Source: Turritopsis dohrnii | Lineage: Eukaryota; Cnidaria; Hydrozoa; Anthoathecata; Oceaniidae | DNA length: 64,000 nt | Assembly (NCBI GenBank): GCA_027922465.2 | Contig: BQMF02000098.1 | Location: 186,001-250,000, forward strand | Direction of reading: 5' to 3' | Part shown: piece by piece, positions 23,373 to 35,182 of the stretch | Position numbering within the stretch: position 1 is the first letter of the stretch | Layout of the letters: the number at the start of each line of letters is the position of its first letter | Made by a program: the position numbers and the translations under genes | The notes under the pieces: generated by a model | What the model was told of the DNA's origin: nothing | Databases searched by the model: none | The model's input: only the letters and a program-made list of their open reading frames with translations

Positions 23373-24500
23373 TGTTTCACCCCCCAAAGAGTTCACAAAA
23401 AAAATAACATGGAAACAGGGGGGATTAAGAAAAGATCCGAATAGTCTATTTAACGTTTTTATTATAACCATTCTTCAACTATTTACTAAGGATACATTAA
23501 TTGCCCCGCAAGGGGCTCTGTAGCTTCAGGACCTAAGGCGAAGTGTTGGCAAATTTTCTCCTTTTTTTTATTAAGACAATCCGTTTTCGGAAAGTGAGTT
23601 TCCATTTCGGATAATTTGTTTATTCCGAGTAGATAATGACAGATCAGCACTCTATGCTAAACATAATGCATAAAAGGGTATTTTTAATATAATTTCATCA
23701 AATTGTTATTCTTTTATAACCTTTTACAACTTTTGGAAGTTATTTTGGACGTTTTATATTTCCATTTCAATCTTTAAAAGTTTTATTAACTGGTCCTTAG
23801 AATATTTAAGTGCGACACGTGAACCGATTTCGTTATGTTTTGTAGAAGTTGTAGAGAACTTCGTAAGAAACTTTAAAGAAAAATTTTAAGAATATTTTCA
23901 TGTTTATACCTAATGTTAATCGTTAAAAGACTTCTTAGAGAGAAAATGATTGTGTTTTGGGGAAATATGTTCGAGAAAGAAGAAAATGAAGGTTTCATAA
24001 CAAGTTAAACTATCCTATCCTATCCTATGATGAAAAAACTTTCAGCATCCATCAAGAATATCAAAATTACTGGGGAAATATGTAATCAATACATGCACAA
24101 AATTTTCTAATTAATGCATGAAACGTGCTCATCTCAATCAAAAGAAAGTTTTATGGAACTGACACAAAACTTTATAAAGAGAATGTTTTTTGTTGTTTTT
24201 TGCACATATTGACAAACGCTATATTTAAGAATATGTGCATAATGCTTGGTGTGATAGAACATTGGTATCTGTATCAACTGTCTTCAAAAGAGTACTGAGA
24301 TTTGAAGATATCGAAAAAAATGTAGATAACTAGAACTGCCAAAGAAGGACAAATTTCTAAAATTTGGAAATGAATTGAATGTAGACTGTGTCTACTACAT
24401 ACTGAAAGAAGTATAAACATAATGTGCAATACAATGCAAAGTTTTTTTCTGGCTACGAAATGTGGATAAGCTATAGTAAATTGAAAAATGGTTGCGATAA
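23373..24500. other. No gene seen
   Basis: AT-rich with scattered short ORFs that look accidental. A short CTATC tandem run (TATCCTATCCTATCCTATG) lies at about 24010-24030. Confidence 0.5.
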
Positions 24501-25417
24501 AGAGTGCGTTTACATGAGAGCCGTTCTGAACTCAAACCGGTTTGGAATTTCAAGCCTCCAGTTACGAGTTTCGATACGGGTTCTTATTTCAGTACTGTTC
24601 CTGGTCACACCTTCAGTGATGTTTACATGATAACAGCCTTACTGAAATTTTACCCGTGATGATTTCAAACCTATTTCTCAAATAATAGGTTTGAAATTTC
24701 GATACGGCTTGGAAAGGTGTGAAAGTTTTCACATTTCATTGTTTTATCATAAAATGTGTTAACAAGCGTGCGCAATTTAATTAAATTTTGCTGAGGACAG
24801 CTTTATACAGCCGCATAATCGCCGCGTCGAATTAAACTCTTTATTAAATGCGACGAAAATTCGACTGTATAAAGTGAAAAATTAGTTAAGTGCGACATAA
24901 TGAATTAAGTTCAGCAGAGTTTGTCGAATAAAACGGCAATCTTCGACATAAATTCGGCATCACTTTATACGGTCGCATAATCGTCGAATTTAATAACAGC
25001 TTGATTGAACTTCGTTAAAAAGGTGCACGAAAGTAGCGACAGCGTGTAAGAAACACACGATGATAAATTCATTCGACATTTATGCGGCTGTCTAAAGCCA
25101 TATCGAATTTGACATGCGTGAACAAAACCTGTATAAAGTGACTGTCGCATTTTTGTCGCATTTTACCCGAATAAAAGTAATTTAATTCGACACGGCGATT
25201 ATGCGGCTGTATAAAGCTGTCCTGACACATAATGAAGTAAAAATGTAGAATGTGCTAAATTTATTCCATCGTGTATAGAAAATTTTTCTACCCGTATTGA
25301 AATCTCAAACCGTTCAGTATGGCTCTCATGTAAAAACACACTCGTAGAGAGAGCTAGAACTAGTAAATCTATTGTTTCGATTTTTAGTTCACTACGACTT
25401 TCATGTAAACGCACTCT
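24501..25417. mobile_element. TIR element with GAGTGCGTTTACATGA ends, split by another MITE
   Basis: Left end GAGTGCGTTTACATGAGAGCC at 24502; right end, read inward from 25416, GAGTGCGTTTACATGAAAGTCG. TAAA lies immediately outside on both sides (24498-24501 and 25417-25420), which suggests a 3-4-bp target duplication. The central part, 24795-25222, is a second complete element, so about 490 bp belong to this outer one. Non-coding. Confidence 0.7.
24795..25222. mobile_element. Nested 428-bp MITE with ~42-bp inverted repeats
   Basis: The left terminus GGACAGCTTTATACAGCCGC continues into ATAATCGCCGCGTCGAATTAAA. The right end gives the same sequence inverted, with one change in about 42 bases. 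TGA flanks it on both sides (24792-24794, 25223-25225), a 3-bp target duplication. The interior keeps further CGACATAA/TTATGCGGC motifs in both orientations. It is non-autonomous and inserted in the outer element. Confidence 0.75.
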
Positions 25418-25419
25418 AA

Positions 25420-26097
25420 AGGCTAAAATACACGATAAGTTTAATTGGACCGTTTAGTTGTAACATAAAAAAAACTGATCGTGTAAACAGCAAAGACGTA
25501 CAAGTTTTTCTGGTTTTATAAGTTTTTTAAAAGGTTGGACATGTTCAACTTTGGCCAACTAGTTGGACGTTTGTTTCTATTGAATTTGAATTAAATTCAT
25601 AAAAGCTCTATTGTGATGTTGTTTACCAGCCACGTGTTTGTGAAACATGTGTTGAGAGACTTGAGTATAGTGGTGAAAGCATACTTTTTGAAAATGGCTA
25701 GCAAAGCAGAAAAGGAAGAAAAAACAGAAAAATTCATTGAAGAATGGAAAAAGCTCCGATGTCTATTCTGTAGGATCTTCCATTCGAAATTGGCTAAGAA
25801 GTGCATTAAAAGCACCATATTTCTTTCTTTTTAAAGGTCAGGGCTTCACCCAAGTAACTAGTTTTATTCGTTTTTTCACCCTATTATTTTCTTCAAAGAT
25901 ATGCGTTGCTGCTATAGCTACTAAAGCTACTGATATGCGTCTGCGCTCATTGATATCCATAGCGAAAAGAGGAGTTTTTTCTTTTCAACAGATAAGTTTA
26001 AACTGATCGTGTAAACAGCTGCCAATCTACATTTAAACTTATAAGTTTTTTATATGCAACTTATTGGTCCAATTAAACTTATCGTGTATTTCAGCCT
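25420..26097. mobile_element. PIF/Harbinger-like TIR element (678 bp)
   Basis: Ends AGGCTAAAATACACGATAAG and, inverted, AGGCTGAAATACACGATAAG, continuing through TTTAATTGGACC (about 32 bp, one mismatch). The target duplication is TAA (25417-25419 and 26098-26100), typical of PIF/Harbinger. A plus-strand segment near 25694-25770 reads MASKAEKEEKTEKFIEEWKK, reminiscent of the MADF/Myb-like second protein of Harbinger elements, but it ends within ~45 codons. The element starts exactly at the TAA that ends the neighbouring GAGTGCG element. Confidence 0.7.
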
Positions 26098-26109
26098 TAA
26101 GTTAATTAA

Positions 26110-27555
26110 AAGTTTCATCTTTTTGTTCATAATGTATTATTGATAAGCTTCAACTGGTGAATTCTCAATTTGCTTCCAATTTGTGCCAATTTTTTAAAGA
26201 GCTCTCAAAGAAGAAGTGGAAAGTGTTTATTTCGAATTTTTCAGTCACTTTTTCTAATTTAGCCATAAATAGGCATATACCTTCAATTTTTAGACCTGTT
26301 TGACCTAATCATTTGGTTGTAATAGACCTGAATAGTGTTGAGGCATACAATTGTGGAAGTTGTCAATCTATATAACTTTTTTCAAGTGATTTTGGTTCAC
26401 TTCTACCAAATATTATGTTTTAAATTTATATTTTGCAAATTGTTGGACCTATTCTGTATAAGCATTTCAAACAAGAAAAGAATGGATAAATTCAATGGAT
26501 AAGCTTGAGGCGGGGCATTTTAGCTTTAGCTACTAACTAGTATTATAGTTGCTGTGTACACGAGGTTACTCCGGGAAGAGTTCGAAAGGGACAATAGATG
26601 ATGCAGCCCTCGGCTTAACTAAAAGAAAGACATAGATTTATTGTAACAGATTGAACTTGAAAGCAGTATTCACATAATAACAAAATGAAGTTTTCATTAT
26701 GAGGCACGTACACCATGTGGTCAATGCTGCTAGACATTATTGTCATTACTATTGTTTTGTAACATCTGAAAAAAAGTGCATCATATTGTTTAGAACACCT
26801 CTTTTAGGAATTGCAGTCAATACAATATGCCATGAAGTATACGTATTAATCACAAAGTGAAATAAAGTATTATAGGTAGTCCATTTGGATAACATTCTCA
26901 ACAGAAAATCCCTGAAGCAATACTAACTTAGTCTATTCAAGAGAAAATATTGGACAATTATTATATTTTCAATGTAATTTTTACAATCTATAGTATCAAC
27001 ACTTAAATTTACTTCATGGTGAGCAGTTGACGCATGTTCCCAAGCTCGAGTATATATATGAAACATATGATTATTATACCGACTCCTGGGTAAAAACTTC
27101 TGGTCGTCCCAAGCCAAAAGGGATTGAATAAGTCTTCCAGAAGAAACCGTATAGATAGGCATAATAAACATTGTTCACAGAGACTTTAAAGAAATTTAAA
27201 CTGTTAAAAAGGAAGGTGGGTGATGTCATGGGAGATGAACTTGTGAACATGCAACCATGAATTTCGAACATACACTGCTGTTTTCAGTTACTTCAGATCA
27301 GTTAAATGTATGCCCGCAATATCAGAAATTTCAAACTTTCTAACTGTCTAATATCTCAATAAACATAGGCTGATCATTCAAGTGCAACAAATGTCATTTT
27401 TCTTCACATTAGCTGATATGTATCTTCTACTCTACGACACTATGCAAACTCTAAACATATGAAAATAAATTGTGGTCATAACATGAACTCGTGAAAAACT
27501 GAATCTATTTTCAATTTGTTAACAAAGCTGCAAGTGAAGAGGAAAAATTTTTTAA
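26110..27555. other. No gene seen
   Basis: AT-rich, only short accidental ORFs. I see no inverted terminal repeats or family similarity to other parts of the window. Confidence 0.45.
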
Positions 27556-28864
27556 AGGTTTCTTACCCATGCTTAATGAAGAAGTGCCTCACTACCACAA
27601 TGTAAAATCAATTACGTGGAGAGGTTAGCGCTTTATCTTGCAATCTAAAAAAGAAAAGAAATTCTGAGCGAACTGCAAATAACAATATGTTGACGTGTTT
27701 GACACAAGTAATGGTGAGGGATATCGGGATATATAACTATTGACGTGCCCGTTCGTCAACAAGATTCAATTCGAACCACGCAGTTAACTTGGTGTGCTCT
27801 TGTCCTCTTTCCAGTGATACTTGTTCCTGTCCTTCTCTGAAAAAAACAGGAAGTCGTAAAATAACATGACTTTGAGTGTGCAATGGAAAAGAGCATAAAC
27901 GCCAAACAGCTTTTGGAGCAGATACACACCTCGCATCTAAAAAGGTTTTGATTTCGCCGTGATCGATACGCTCATTGATTTCATTATGAGCAGTATTGTG
28001 TCCTTGGTAAATGTATCTGTACAAATACTTGATGCTTTTAATGGAAACACTGGCCTCGAGGTTTATATGTGCATTGTACTTTTTGCTGAGAAAAGGACTG
28101 TATGGGACAATCCATTGGTTGTCAAGATCCATATTCCGAATTCAAACAGTTCTTCCGTCATCTTGTCGGTGATATAAAGGATTACCGTCCACATTTAAAA
28201 CAGTTCCGTTGTTGAACTGCTTTGGAAAATGTTTGCTGCACTTGTCATCTTGCATACACAGTGTAGACACATTCAAATGACCACACGGACCGTGGACCAT
28301 TCAGGATTTGATGATTTTGTAAAGATCTGGTTCTTGGTCCCGATTTGGAATTCGTGCTGATATCAATGAATCAACGTCATCAGCATTGCGCAACTTAAAT
28401 TCGTTGCCAAGATGCAACAGCATGTGCACATGAGGTAAACCCCTTTTCTGAAATTCTATAACATCCACCTATGCAACAGATATACCTAGATATACCTAGA
28501 CCAGAATCGTTTTAAGAGCTTCCAACTTCAATATTCGTGCAACCAGATCCGGCCTATCTGATGCTGTTAGACCAGTCAAAAGATTTTAAACAATTTCAGG
28601 CCACTTAGGATTGCATGTAAAAGTTAAAAATAAATCTGGTTTACCTTTTTTTGAAACTAATGCCATAGCATCTACTTACAGTTGGTACATATTTCTCAGT
28701 GAACCTGAAAATATAGATTGCAATACAGCGATATTACCAGCACGGAGGTTTCGTTCATGAGCAACTTCCTGTAAATAGACTATCAAACCTGTGTAGCTAT
28801 CCGCCCGTAATTGCTCTTGGTTCTGGCGTATGAAGTCGAGTCTCGCTCCCTCTACTTTGACATA
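27556..28864 (-). pseudogene. Autonomous Helitron Rep/helicase gene, decayed
   Basis: Minus-strand remnants read in Helitron Rep order: LQEVAHERNLRAGNIAVLQS, TFTCNPKWPEIV, TASDRPDLVARILKL, then the HUH nickase motif LPHVHMLLHL (HVH codons at 28424-28432), HGPCGHLN..CMQDDKCSKHFPK, DGNPLYHRQDDGRTV, and in the longest open part (28132-27737) WIVPYSPFLSKKYNAHINLE, YRYIYQGHNTA, EIKTFLDARCVSAPKAVWRL and KLTAWFELN. Several stops and frameshifts interrupt it. Weak similarity continues to about 27560. The 5' side is cut off at 28865 by a MITE. Rep nicks and rejoins DNA for rolling-circle transposition. The orientation matches the array at 3.6-18.3 kb, but no termini are visible here to prove a family link. 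Confidence 0.85.
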
Positions 28865-29046
28865 CCGTATTCTCTCTAGTTAGCGCCCCTCTCCAATAAG
28901 CGCCCCTCTCTAATAAGCGAACACCCTCCACCCCCATCCCCTCCTCTAGTCAAAAATATTTTTATAAGCGTCCCTCTCCAATAAACGCCCGGGTGCTTAT
29001 TAGAGTGACTTAACATTAACTCAGAAATTAATAAGCGCCCGGGCAG
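28865..29046. mobile_element. MITE of the CCGTATTCTCTCTA family
   Basis: Begins CCGTATTCTCTCTAGTTAGC and contains repeated AATAAGCGCCC / GGGCGCTTATT-type motifs in both orientations. A shorter full copy with both ends lies at 52744-52872. It truncates the Helitron Rep remnant. The right end is uncertain because the outer inverted repeat is not preserved. Confidence 0.55.
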
Positions 29047-29496
29047 TAATTGGAACTTGGAACAAAAAGCAAAAATTCTGTAATAGAAACGGAAGACTAT
29101 ATTTTTTTAAAAATACAGTTGATTTTATTCTTTTATGATAAAAAGCTATGCCTTTTCGTTGCCATGACATTGAACGGGGGAAACAAAAGCTTACAAATGG
29201 ATTCATACAAGATCATTCTCACGTATTGTGGAAATATTCATTGAAAAATCCGCTTATATTACGAATGTTCATAAATTTCGATTAAAAATGTTACAATTTC
29301 ATACAGTCGTCGCTATTTTTATAGGAGCTTTGCATTTATATACCCCCTAGTTTGCTTAAGTTCTCCGCGATCTCTCCGTTGCAGATCCCCGATTTCTTTC
29401 GATCTACCATTTTGCATGACAGACAAACAAAGAAACAGACATACAAACAAAGAATCGGGTATTAATATATAGATTTTCATTAATAATTACAGAGTA
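29047..29496. other. No gene seen
   Basis: AT-rich stretch without supported features. It includes a short ACAGACAAACAAAGAAACAGA-like run near 29420-29450. Confidence 0.4.
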
Positions 29497-30115
29497 CCTT
29501 CTTACACGAAATTAACGTGGGAATTAATTAACACGGATTATAGAGATCTGCGTTAATTAAAACCGTGTTAATTTGTGCCCTGCGTAATTTAACCGCCCAT
29601 TAATTAATGCATCCTGTAATATAGTCCCTCGTTATTTTGTGATATTTTTTAATTTTTGAAAGCAAATTGCTGAAATGCAGTAAAAACGACAGGTTTTCTA
29701 TTTTTTATGACAGTAATATAACGGAATAAAACATATATAAAAATACAAACATAACGAGTCACTCACACAGTTGAATGTGCTTTGAACTTAACCCATTTTG
29801 CATAATCGTATAGCAGACAGAGCACGCACACTGTCTGTATTTTTCTTCCTTGTGCTTTATTATGTAGGTGATATATTACGACTTTGGTAACTCTGTAAAC
29901 ATCAAAGGTTTTGATTTCCGTTCGGTGTTCGAAAATGCACCTTCCAAATCATTTAAACTAACCCAGAGTAAAAACTACAAAAATCAAAATGCGCGTTAAT
30001 TTGATACCATTTAAAAATTACTTTTAGAAAGTCTCTTCGTCCATCCGCGTTAATTTGTGACTGCGTTAATTTATGGTGCGTTAAATAGTCCGCCTGTTAA
30101 TTTCGTGTAATAAGG
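29497..30115. mobile_element. 619-bp TIR element with TA borders
   Basis: Inverted ends CCTTCTTACACGAAATTAAC and, from the right, CCTTATTACACGAAATTAAC, one mismatch in 20, each preceded by TA (29495-29496, 30116-30117). The subterminal part has repeated GCGTTAATTT/GTGTTAATTT motifs. No ORF. TA duplication suggests Tc1/mariner descent. It lies about 50 bp upstream of the truncated Frizzled-like copy 2. Confidence 0.65.
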
Positions 30116-30162
30116 TAATAATTGTTCACAAATGACTTCAACCATTTTTTCAAGATTTTAAA

Positions 30163-30753
30163 ATCTTGGCAGGAATTTTCAATTTCGTACAAAGGTATAG
30201 AGAGGTATTGCAGAATGAAGAAAAATTGGAACAACTTGCGTATGTTATAAAGGAATCCTGTTCCCTTGAACCTACAATGAAAATGTTGCAGATTCTAAAG
30301 TCTTATCTTTTCGAGATTAATACTGCCGCTGCTTGTCTGAACGAAAACAAATGGTACATTTGTCAATTGTTTCATCCTGTATGTGCTATGACTGGAAATG
30401 AAAGTGTAATAATTGAACCTTGTTACGATGAATGTATTAAGTTAACACAAAGTAAAAGCTGTTCTGCTATCGTTCAAGCACATAAAGTCTTTGTAAAAAA
30501 TAACTTCTGCAACAAGTCTACAACGATTGGAGTATCACAATATCTACCTTACGAGTGTAATCATTTGAGAAATCAACAAATGTCATCGTGTTCACCAAAC
30601 CCTTTATCTAATTTGATATCAATGAGTTTCTTAGGGTTGCTGCTGTTGCTGTTACCTTGTGGATTTGCATTTTATTGCAAAAAGAAACATGAGCATACTG
30701 AATATATTGAACGGTATTGTACTATCAACATAGATGATCAAAACATACAATAA
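30163..30753 (+). pseudogene. Frizzled-CRD-like membrane protein, copy 2, 5'-truncated
   Basis: Homology to copies 1 and 3 begins abruptly at TTGGCAGGAATTTTC (residue 74 of copy 3); signal peptide, first two cysteines and upstream flank are missing. The remaining ~195 codons are uninterrupted: CRD core CLNENKWYICQLFHPVC, PCYDEC, SKSC and NNFC, then a transmembrane helix (ISMSFLGLLLLLLPCGFAFY) and a tail with ERYCTINIDDQN. It is closer to copy 3 than to copy 1. The AG of GGCAG could act as a splice acceptor, but the same bases are coding in the complete copy, so a truncated duplicate is more likely than an internal exon. Confidence 0.7.
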
Positions 30754-31187
30754 ATACTATCAACAAAACAAACAAATACAAATCCATGAAGCATGGCAGC
30801 TTAATTGCAAATATCATTGGTGTAAAATACATATTTCAAAATTTGCACAGTATGACTATCTTCTGACTTCAAATGTGTGATCACACCATGGACGTATAAA
30901 TGGATCATGGACATATAAATGGATCATGGACGTCCATGATCACACCAGAAACAAACCCGCTTACATTGGCTTGATCACGTTTTTTTAAACCACAAACACG
31001 TAAAAGCAGAAGGACTTGCAGCTTCCATGAATCAATTCAAATAAATATCGCTTCGGTTTACTGAAGTTTTGAAAAACGTATATGAAATTCTCTCAAGTTC
31101 TGTTAAAAATATAAGCTTCCATAGCCTCTATAGCCGTTGTTAACAAGTGGCTATTTTTTCCATTTGTAAATGATTCAACTGATGGTG
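30754..31187 (+). repeat. 3' flank of copy 2, with the shared 3' module
   Basis: Homologous to 35990-36330 after copy 3 (ATGAAGCATGGCAGC, TCTGACTTCAAATGTGTGATC, then the shared 3' module). A local triplication of ATGGATCATGGAC(G/A)TATAA lies at about 30889-30945, absent after copy 3. Confidence 0.55.
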
Positions 31188-31676
31188 ATCACCATCTTGC
31201 TATAGAACGACTTTTATGCATTGTTTCCACTTTGAAATTCCTACTGTGAAAGAAACTTGAGATGTTTGGACCCAAAAGAGGATTGGGACATACAAGTAAC
31301 AAAACATTGCGGAAGGCTTTTACTTTTGTTTGAAACATCGAGGCATCACGTAAATATGTTCTCGTTAACCCAACCAGGAAAAACAATGTTTCTCCCAATG
31401 GTGGCAATACTAACCAAGTGATAACGTGTATCGTAAAAAAATTTAAAATATAATCTGTAAATCTGCGATTGCGGTAAGTGACTACTTCGTTACGTTATTT
31501 CAGTCGTGATAATTGCATTGCATTGTGGGAGACCTTTTTTACAATAAATTGAATAAAGCTGCAAACCGTCAGTCATCTGTGATTGCAATCCTATGTGACC
31601 AAATATGGAGATGATTGAATCTTCAGTTCTTAAATTGTCGGTGGCGACAATCCTATTACGAGTCAGAAAGTTTTCA

Positions 31677-31803
31677 ATGGTGTCAGGACAATTTCCCCTT
31701 GGGAAAATGGCCCCGGATGATTTTCCCCAGTAAATAGCCTCCCAGGGGTAATCATCCAGGGGAGGCTTGTCCAGGGGCGAGAGTGGGGGATTGTCCTAGA
31801 ACC
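31677..31803. mobile_element. G/C-rich MITE, GGACAAT family, copy 1
   Basis: Ends ATGGTGTCAGGACAATTTCC and, inverted from the right, GGTTCTAGGACAATCCCCC. A 7-bp target duplication GTTTTCA lies at 31670-31676 and 31804-31810. The interior consists of alternating CCCC and GGGG blocks (TTTTCCCCAG, CCAGGGGAGG). It sits inside the segmental duplication, so 44837-44951 is its duplicate, while 37191-37359 is an independent insertion. Confidence 0.7.
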
Positions 31804-32821
31804 GTTTTCAGCATATTGCAATATGTGCGCAATGAAACGAAATCTTATTGTTTGACATATATATGGGCAATATTGCCCATACTTCATACCTTTTATGGTT
31901 GTAGCACAACTATAATTATTTTGAAGCGCAGTTTGTGTTTTGGTCAACCCCATTATGTCAATCAAATCAAATGACCGGTCTATCGATGATCAGCATTCCA
32001 ATTGGTCGTTTTTACTCGTGTTCTCAACCAATCGATTGAACGTGTAGAAAAGTGCTGATTCAGCAAGTCCGAAAAAAACTTTGTCTGAAAAAATAGAATT
32101 TTTTTGTTGTCATGTATCACCTCTACTTATGGAGATAGTTGTAACTGCAGTGAGAAAGTATGGAGAAGAGGCTATGCCGCTCCAGTATTGTTTGTAGTTG
32201 CTCCAAGATCACTTGAAAAAGAAAAATGCTTTGAAATTTGGTATTTTGGCCTTGATGACAACCAAGTATGGCCTTGACTACCAAGCACACGACAAAAATT
32301 TTCCTCACGATGATCGCAAGAAGAAGATTCTAATAAGTTTCGATACATTGCGTCATAAACTCGCCATAATCATAAAAACTATTTTTGAAATCGTATTATC
32401 GACAATAACATAGTGACAAACAGCAAGAAAAGATGTTTTCGTTGTATCTTAAACTTTTATTAAAAATCATAGGATTATATAATAACATATTTTGTACGCA
32501 GTCTTTCAATACATTCTTTCGTTTCTGTTAATCATGTCATGTTAATAATTTATTAACTCGATTATGATTACTTAAGAGAGACCTCCTGTATGTTTTCATT
32601 TCTCTAACCGCTTTTCACTCGAACTTTGTATGAAATTCAGGGTGTATGTAATACGTGCTTAGCAATTTCGTTTCATCTGGTAAGGAGTACGAACAGAAAG
32701 GGCAATAGGAGAAGAGAAGAAAACATCATTTGAATTTTGATAAGCAGGAAAAAAGGAATACATGAAAGGGAGAATAGTTTGTGTATTATTTTTGAATTAG
32801 GGACAAAAACTTAAAAATACG

Positions 32822-33091
32822 ATGCACCCTGTCATCAATAGGAAGATGGAATATCTAAAGAACGACAATAACTACGTCATGTCCGACTTGATTGGCTTCT
32901 ACTTCACGACGTCGATTTTAATTGTCGTTATATTGGTGGTGATTTTTTTATTCTTTTGTACGTATTGTAAAAAAATGAAAGTTATTGAAAAGGATAAAGA
33001 CTGTTTGGAAATTAATGGGCTTGACAACCGACAGAATGGGCTTGACAACCGACAGAACGTACAATTGGTAAATCAAGTAACAATGATCTAG
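32822..33091 (+). CDS. Small single-pass membrane protein, copy 1
   Basis: 89 residues: a short polar N-terminus without signal peptide, a hydrophobic helix at about 25-46 (LIGFYFTTSILIVVILVVIFLFF), then CTYCKKMKV and a cytoplasmic-looking tail with two copies of NGLDNRQ. The duplicate at 45878 has three copies and two conservative residue changes. Conservation of the frame through a repeat-length change of exactly seven codons favours a real protein, but there is no family I recognise. It could also be an exon of a longer gene. Topology N-out/C-in would fit the positive-inside rule (KKMK after the helix). Confidence 0.45.
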   Translation: MHPVINRKMEYLKNDNNYVMSDLIGFYFTTSILIVVILVVIFLFFCTYCKKMKVIEKDKDCLEINGLDNRQNGLDNRQNVQLVNQVTMI

Positions 33092-34098
33092 TTTGTCTAA
33101 ACCCTCAGTTGTGGCATAAACCAGTGGACACGACTTGCAAACATTCTCACCTGTATTTACGAATTCTTAAACATACTAGACCAAATATGCTGTACATTTC
33201 TATTCGCAGGGCTGTTGAATGTAACGAGACAAGGCAAAAGACTCTTGATATACTATTCGAATAATACTAGTTCATTATAATAGATCGTCTGATAATTAAC
33301 CCTGAAGAGAGTTTTCGCTGCACAGAATTGATGCATCTATCCGGTCTAATCACAGGCTATATTAAAAGTTTACCGATCTTTCATGGTCTTGATTTCCTTG
33401 ACTCAATGCTTAACGGAGCGTCATTAGAGACTTAACATCTGTGAGTTTGATGCAATACAATGGCCCATTGGGAAAACTTGTTGAAAAACCTCTGCGCTAG
33501 AGTGCATTTCAATAGAAATATACACACTATCTCAATTAAAACGCTCTTCAACGAAGTGCCTTTTTGGCAATTGCTCACTGGGGATACAATAGACCTTTTC
33601 CGAACTTCACTTTTTAAGTACTGAATTATGGTCGAGCTTCATGTCTAACATCGTTTTTATGCAATGGACCATTCCCGGAAGATTGTTATTTCTTTAACAT
33701 CGAATACAACTAACACTGTGGAAATAATTAAGGAGATAATAGCATCCCGGGAACCGCGGATTCATTGTTTTACTGATTTCATTACTTTCTAAATGAAAAA
33801 TAGCTTCCAATACCCACTTCAATAGTTAGCAGAAATTTGAATATTACAAAGTGAGGTTATAAAGAAGATAGCTTGGCCACAATGCTAATTACTAGCTCTG
33901 AGATCACTTTAAGCACTCGTCTTAAATAGCTGTGAGAGTATCAGTTTGTTTTTTTCCGTCTTTTATCGTTTCCATTGATGCATTTTAACGGATTTTTTCT
34001 CTCCTTGCATTGTGTCAGTTAGATTACATTGTAACTTTTAAGAGCAAACACTTCTAGGGACCAACTCGAAATGGTCGTTGATTGGAGGTGGTCGCTGT

Positions 34099-34259
34099 GG
34101 GAAGGTGTAAGGCTGTTGAAGTTTTTGTAGTTTGGTAATCTTTACTGAATCTATACCAAAGACTTAATATTATTACAGAAGAGGAAGAGAAATAATGCTT
34201 CTTACTTGAAAGTATGATCAACTACATTGAAGAACATTTCATAGAATAAAAGTCTGTAA
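34099..34259. other. Spacer without gene
   Basis: AT-rich link between the segmental duplication and the DIRS-like remnant; nothing seen. Confidence 0.4.
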
Positions 34260-34905
34260 AGGAAAGAATTAAAAGCCCATGAACATATAATCTCGTCCAA
34301 AATCAAAAGTTGGATAAATATTTGACAAATCTGTTGAAAGAGAGACGAAAAAGTAAGTCCAAATCAGAGTCTGGATGTGATAGATTCACTGAGAAAGCTT
34401 TGGCTGGCAGTGGAAGGAGTAAGTAATCGTAAAGGCGAAGGTGAGTCTCCCAAACTTTCAGTGGAAAACGCTCAACAATTAATTGTACATAGTATCATGT
34501 TAATTGCTCAAATGCATGATCTACTGCGAAATGACAGAAGAAAGAATGTGTTAAAATCTGCGATGAGCGCCAAATTAGGTTCGCGAAGAGACTGAACTGC
34601 TGACGAAGAGTGGAAACTTACTGTTTGGGAAGGAGTTTTGGGATCACATCGTAGACTCTTCGAAAGCTAAGAGGAAGTCAATAGATGCTTTCCATATAGG
34701 ATTTTCAATTGAAAAAAGTCCATTCAAAGCCGCCTTTAATGATGTCCGTGTGCACGTTAATGCGAAACTCCTCATCTTTTGGTGATTGAGTCGGAAGGAT
34801 CAAAGGGAGTTTCGAGTTCGTGTACATAACCAAGATATTGCATTAAATGCTCCTCGCAGACGAGATCCACTGTGTGCTTGTATCACTGTGTAAATAAAGT
34901 AAGTG
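34260..34905 (+). pseudogene. DIRS-like element, internally deleted: gag-like part plus terminal repeat
   Basis: Plus-strand gag-like segment: LRKLWLAVEGVSNRKGEG, SIMLIAQMHDLLRNDRRKN and, after a stop and a frame change, LLFGKEFWDHIVDSSKAKRKS. This is the pattern of DIRS/Ngaro ORF1 (..A....RR..L...LFG..F). The segment 34260-34735 corresponds inverted to 23010-22570. At about 34738 it jumps to sequence (GATGTCCGTGTG.., TGATTGAGTCGGAAGGATCA) that matches 23147-23280 in the same orientation. That is expected if this block is an inverted terminal repeat and the body (RT, recombinase) was deleted. Confidence 0.55.
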
Positions 34906-35182
34906 AACACTTGTTAATAACTCAAGTTCGAAGTCAATCATTCCTGATTTTTTTCAATACACACTTTGAATTTTAATGACTGTAAAAAATTATTTAAAAG
35001 AGATACTTTGTCTACCACAACAACTTTCAGGGCTTACTGATTGTCCGTTAACATCTTTCTTAATTGATTATTATTAAATTAACGATCATTTCAAAGAAAA
35101 AGGTCTTTAATATCTTTCAATATCCTTATGTATGAATTATTTTTTTTAACGAGTTCAGTTAGTTGAAGTTTCAATTACAATA

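Larger units (their letters stand above)
31188..34098. repeat. 2.9-kb segmental duplication, copy 1
   Basis: This segment is repeated in the same orientation at 44315-47242 with high identity, starting at ATCACCATCTTGC and ending near GGTCGTTGATTGGAG. It includes a G-rich MITE at 31677-31803 and the small membrane-protein ORF at 32822-33091. Relative to copy 2 it lacks ~70 bp around 33483 (motif TTAACACAAAGATTTCGGCA) and one coding repeat unit. An ORF at 32198-32413 is disrupted in copy 2, so I do not call it. Confidence 0.8.

Noticed and set aside
25613..26006. Overlapping 73- and 89-codon ORFs as host genes
   Set aside because: They lie inside a TIR element; at most a remnant of its second protein.
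30150..30175. Splice acceptor at the start of Frizzled-like copy 2
   Set aside because: The GGCAG is coding sequence in the complete copy 3, and all other copies are single-exon, so truncation is simpler.
32198..32413. 71-codon ORF in segmental duplication copy 1
   Set aside because: The matching region in copy 2 (about 45290-45480) is frameshifted, and no family was recognised.
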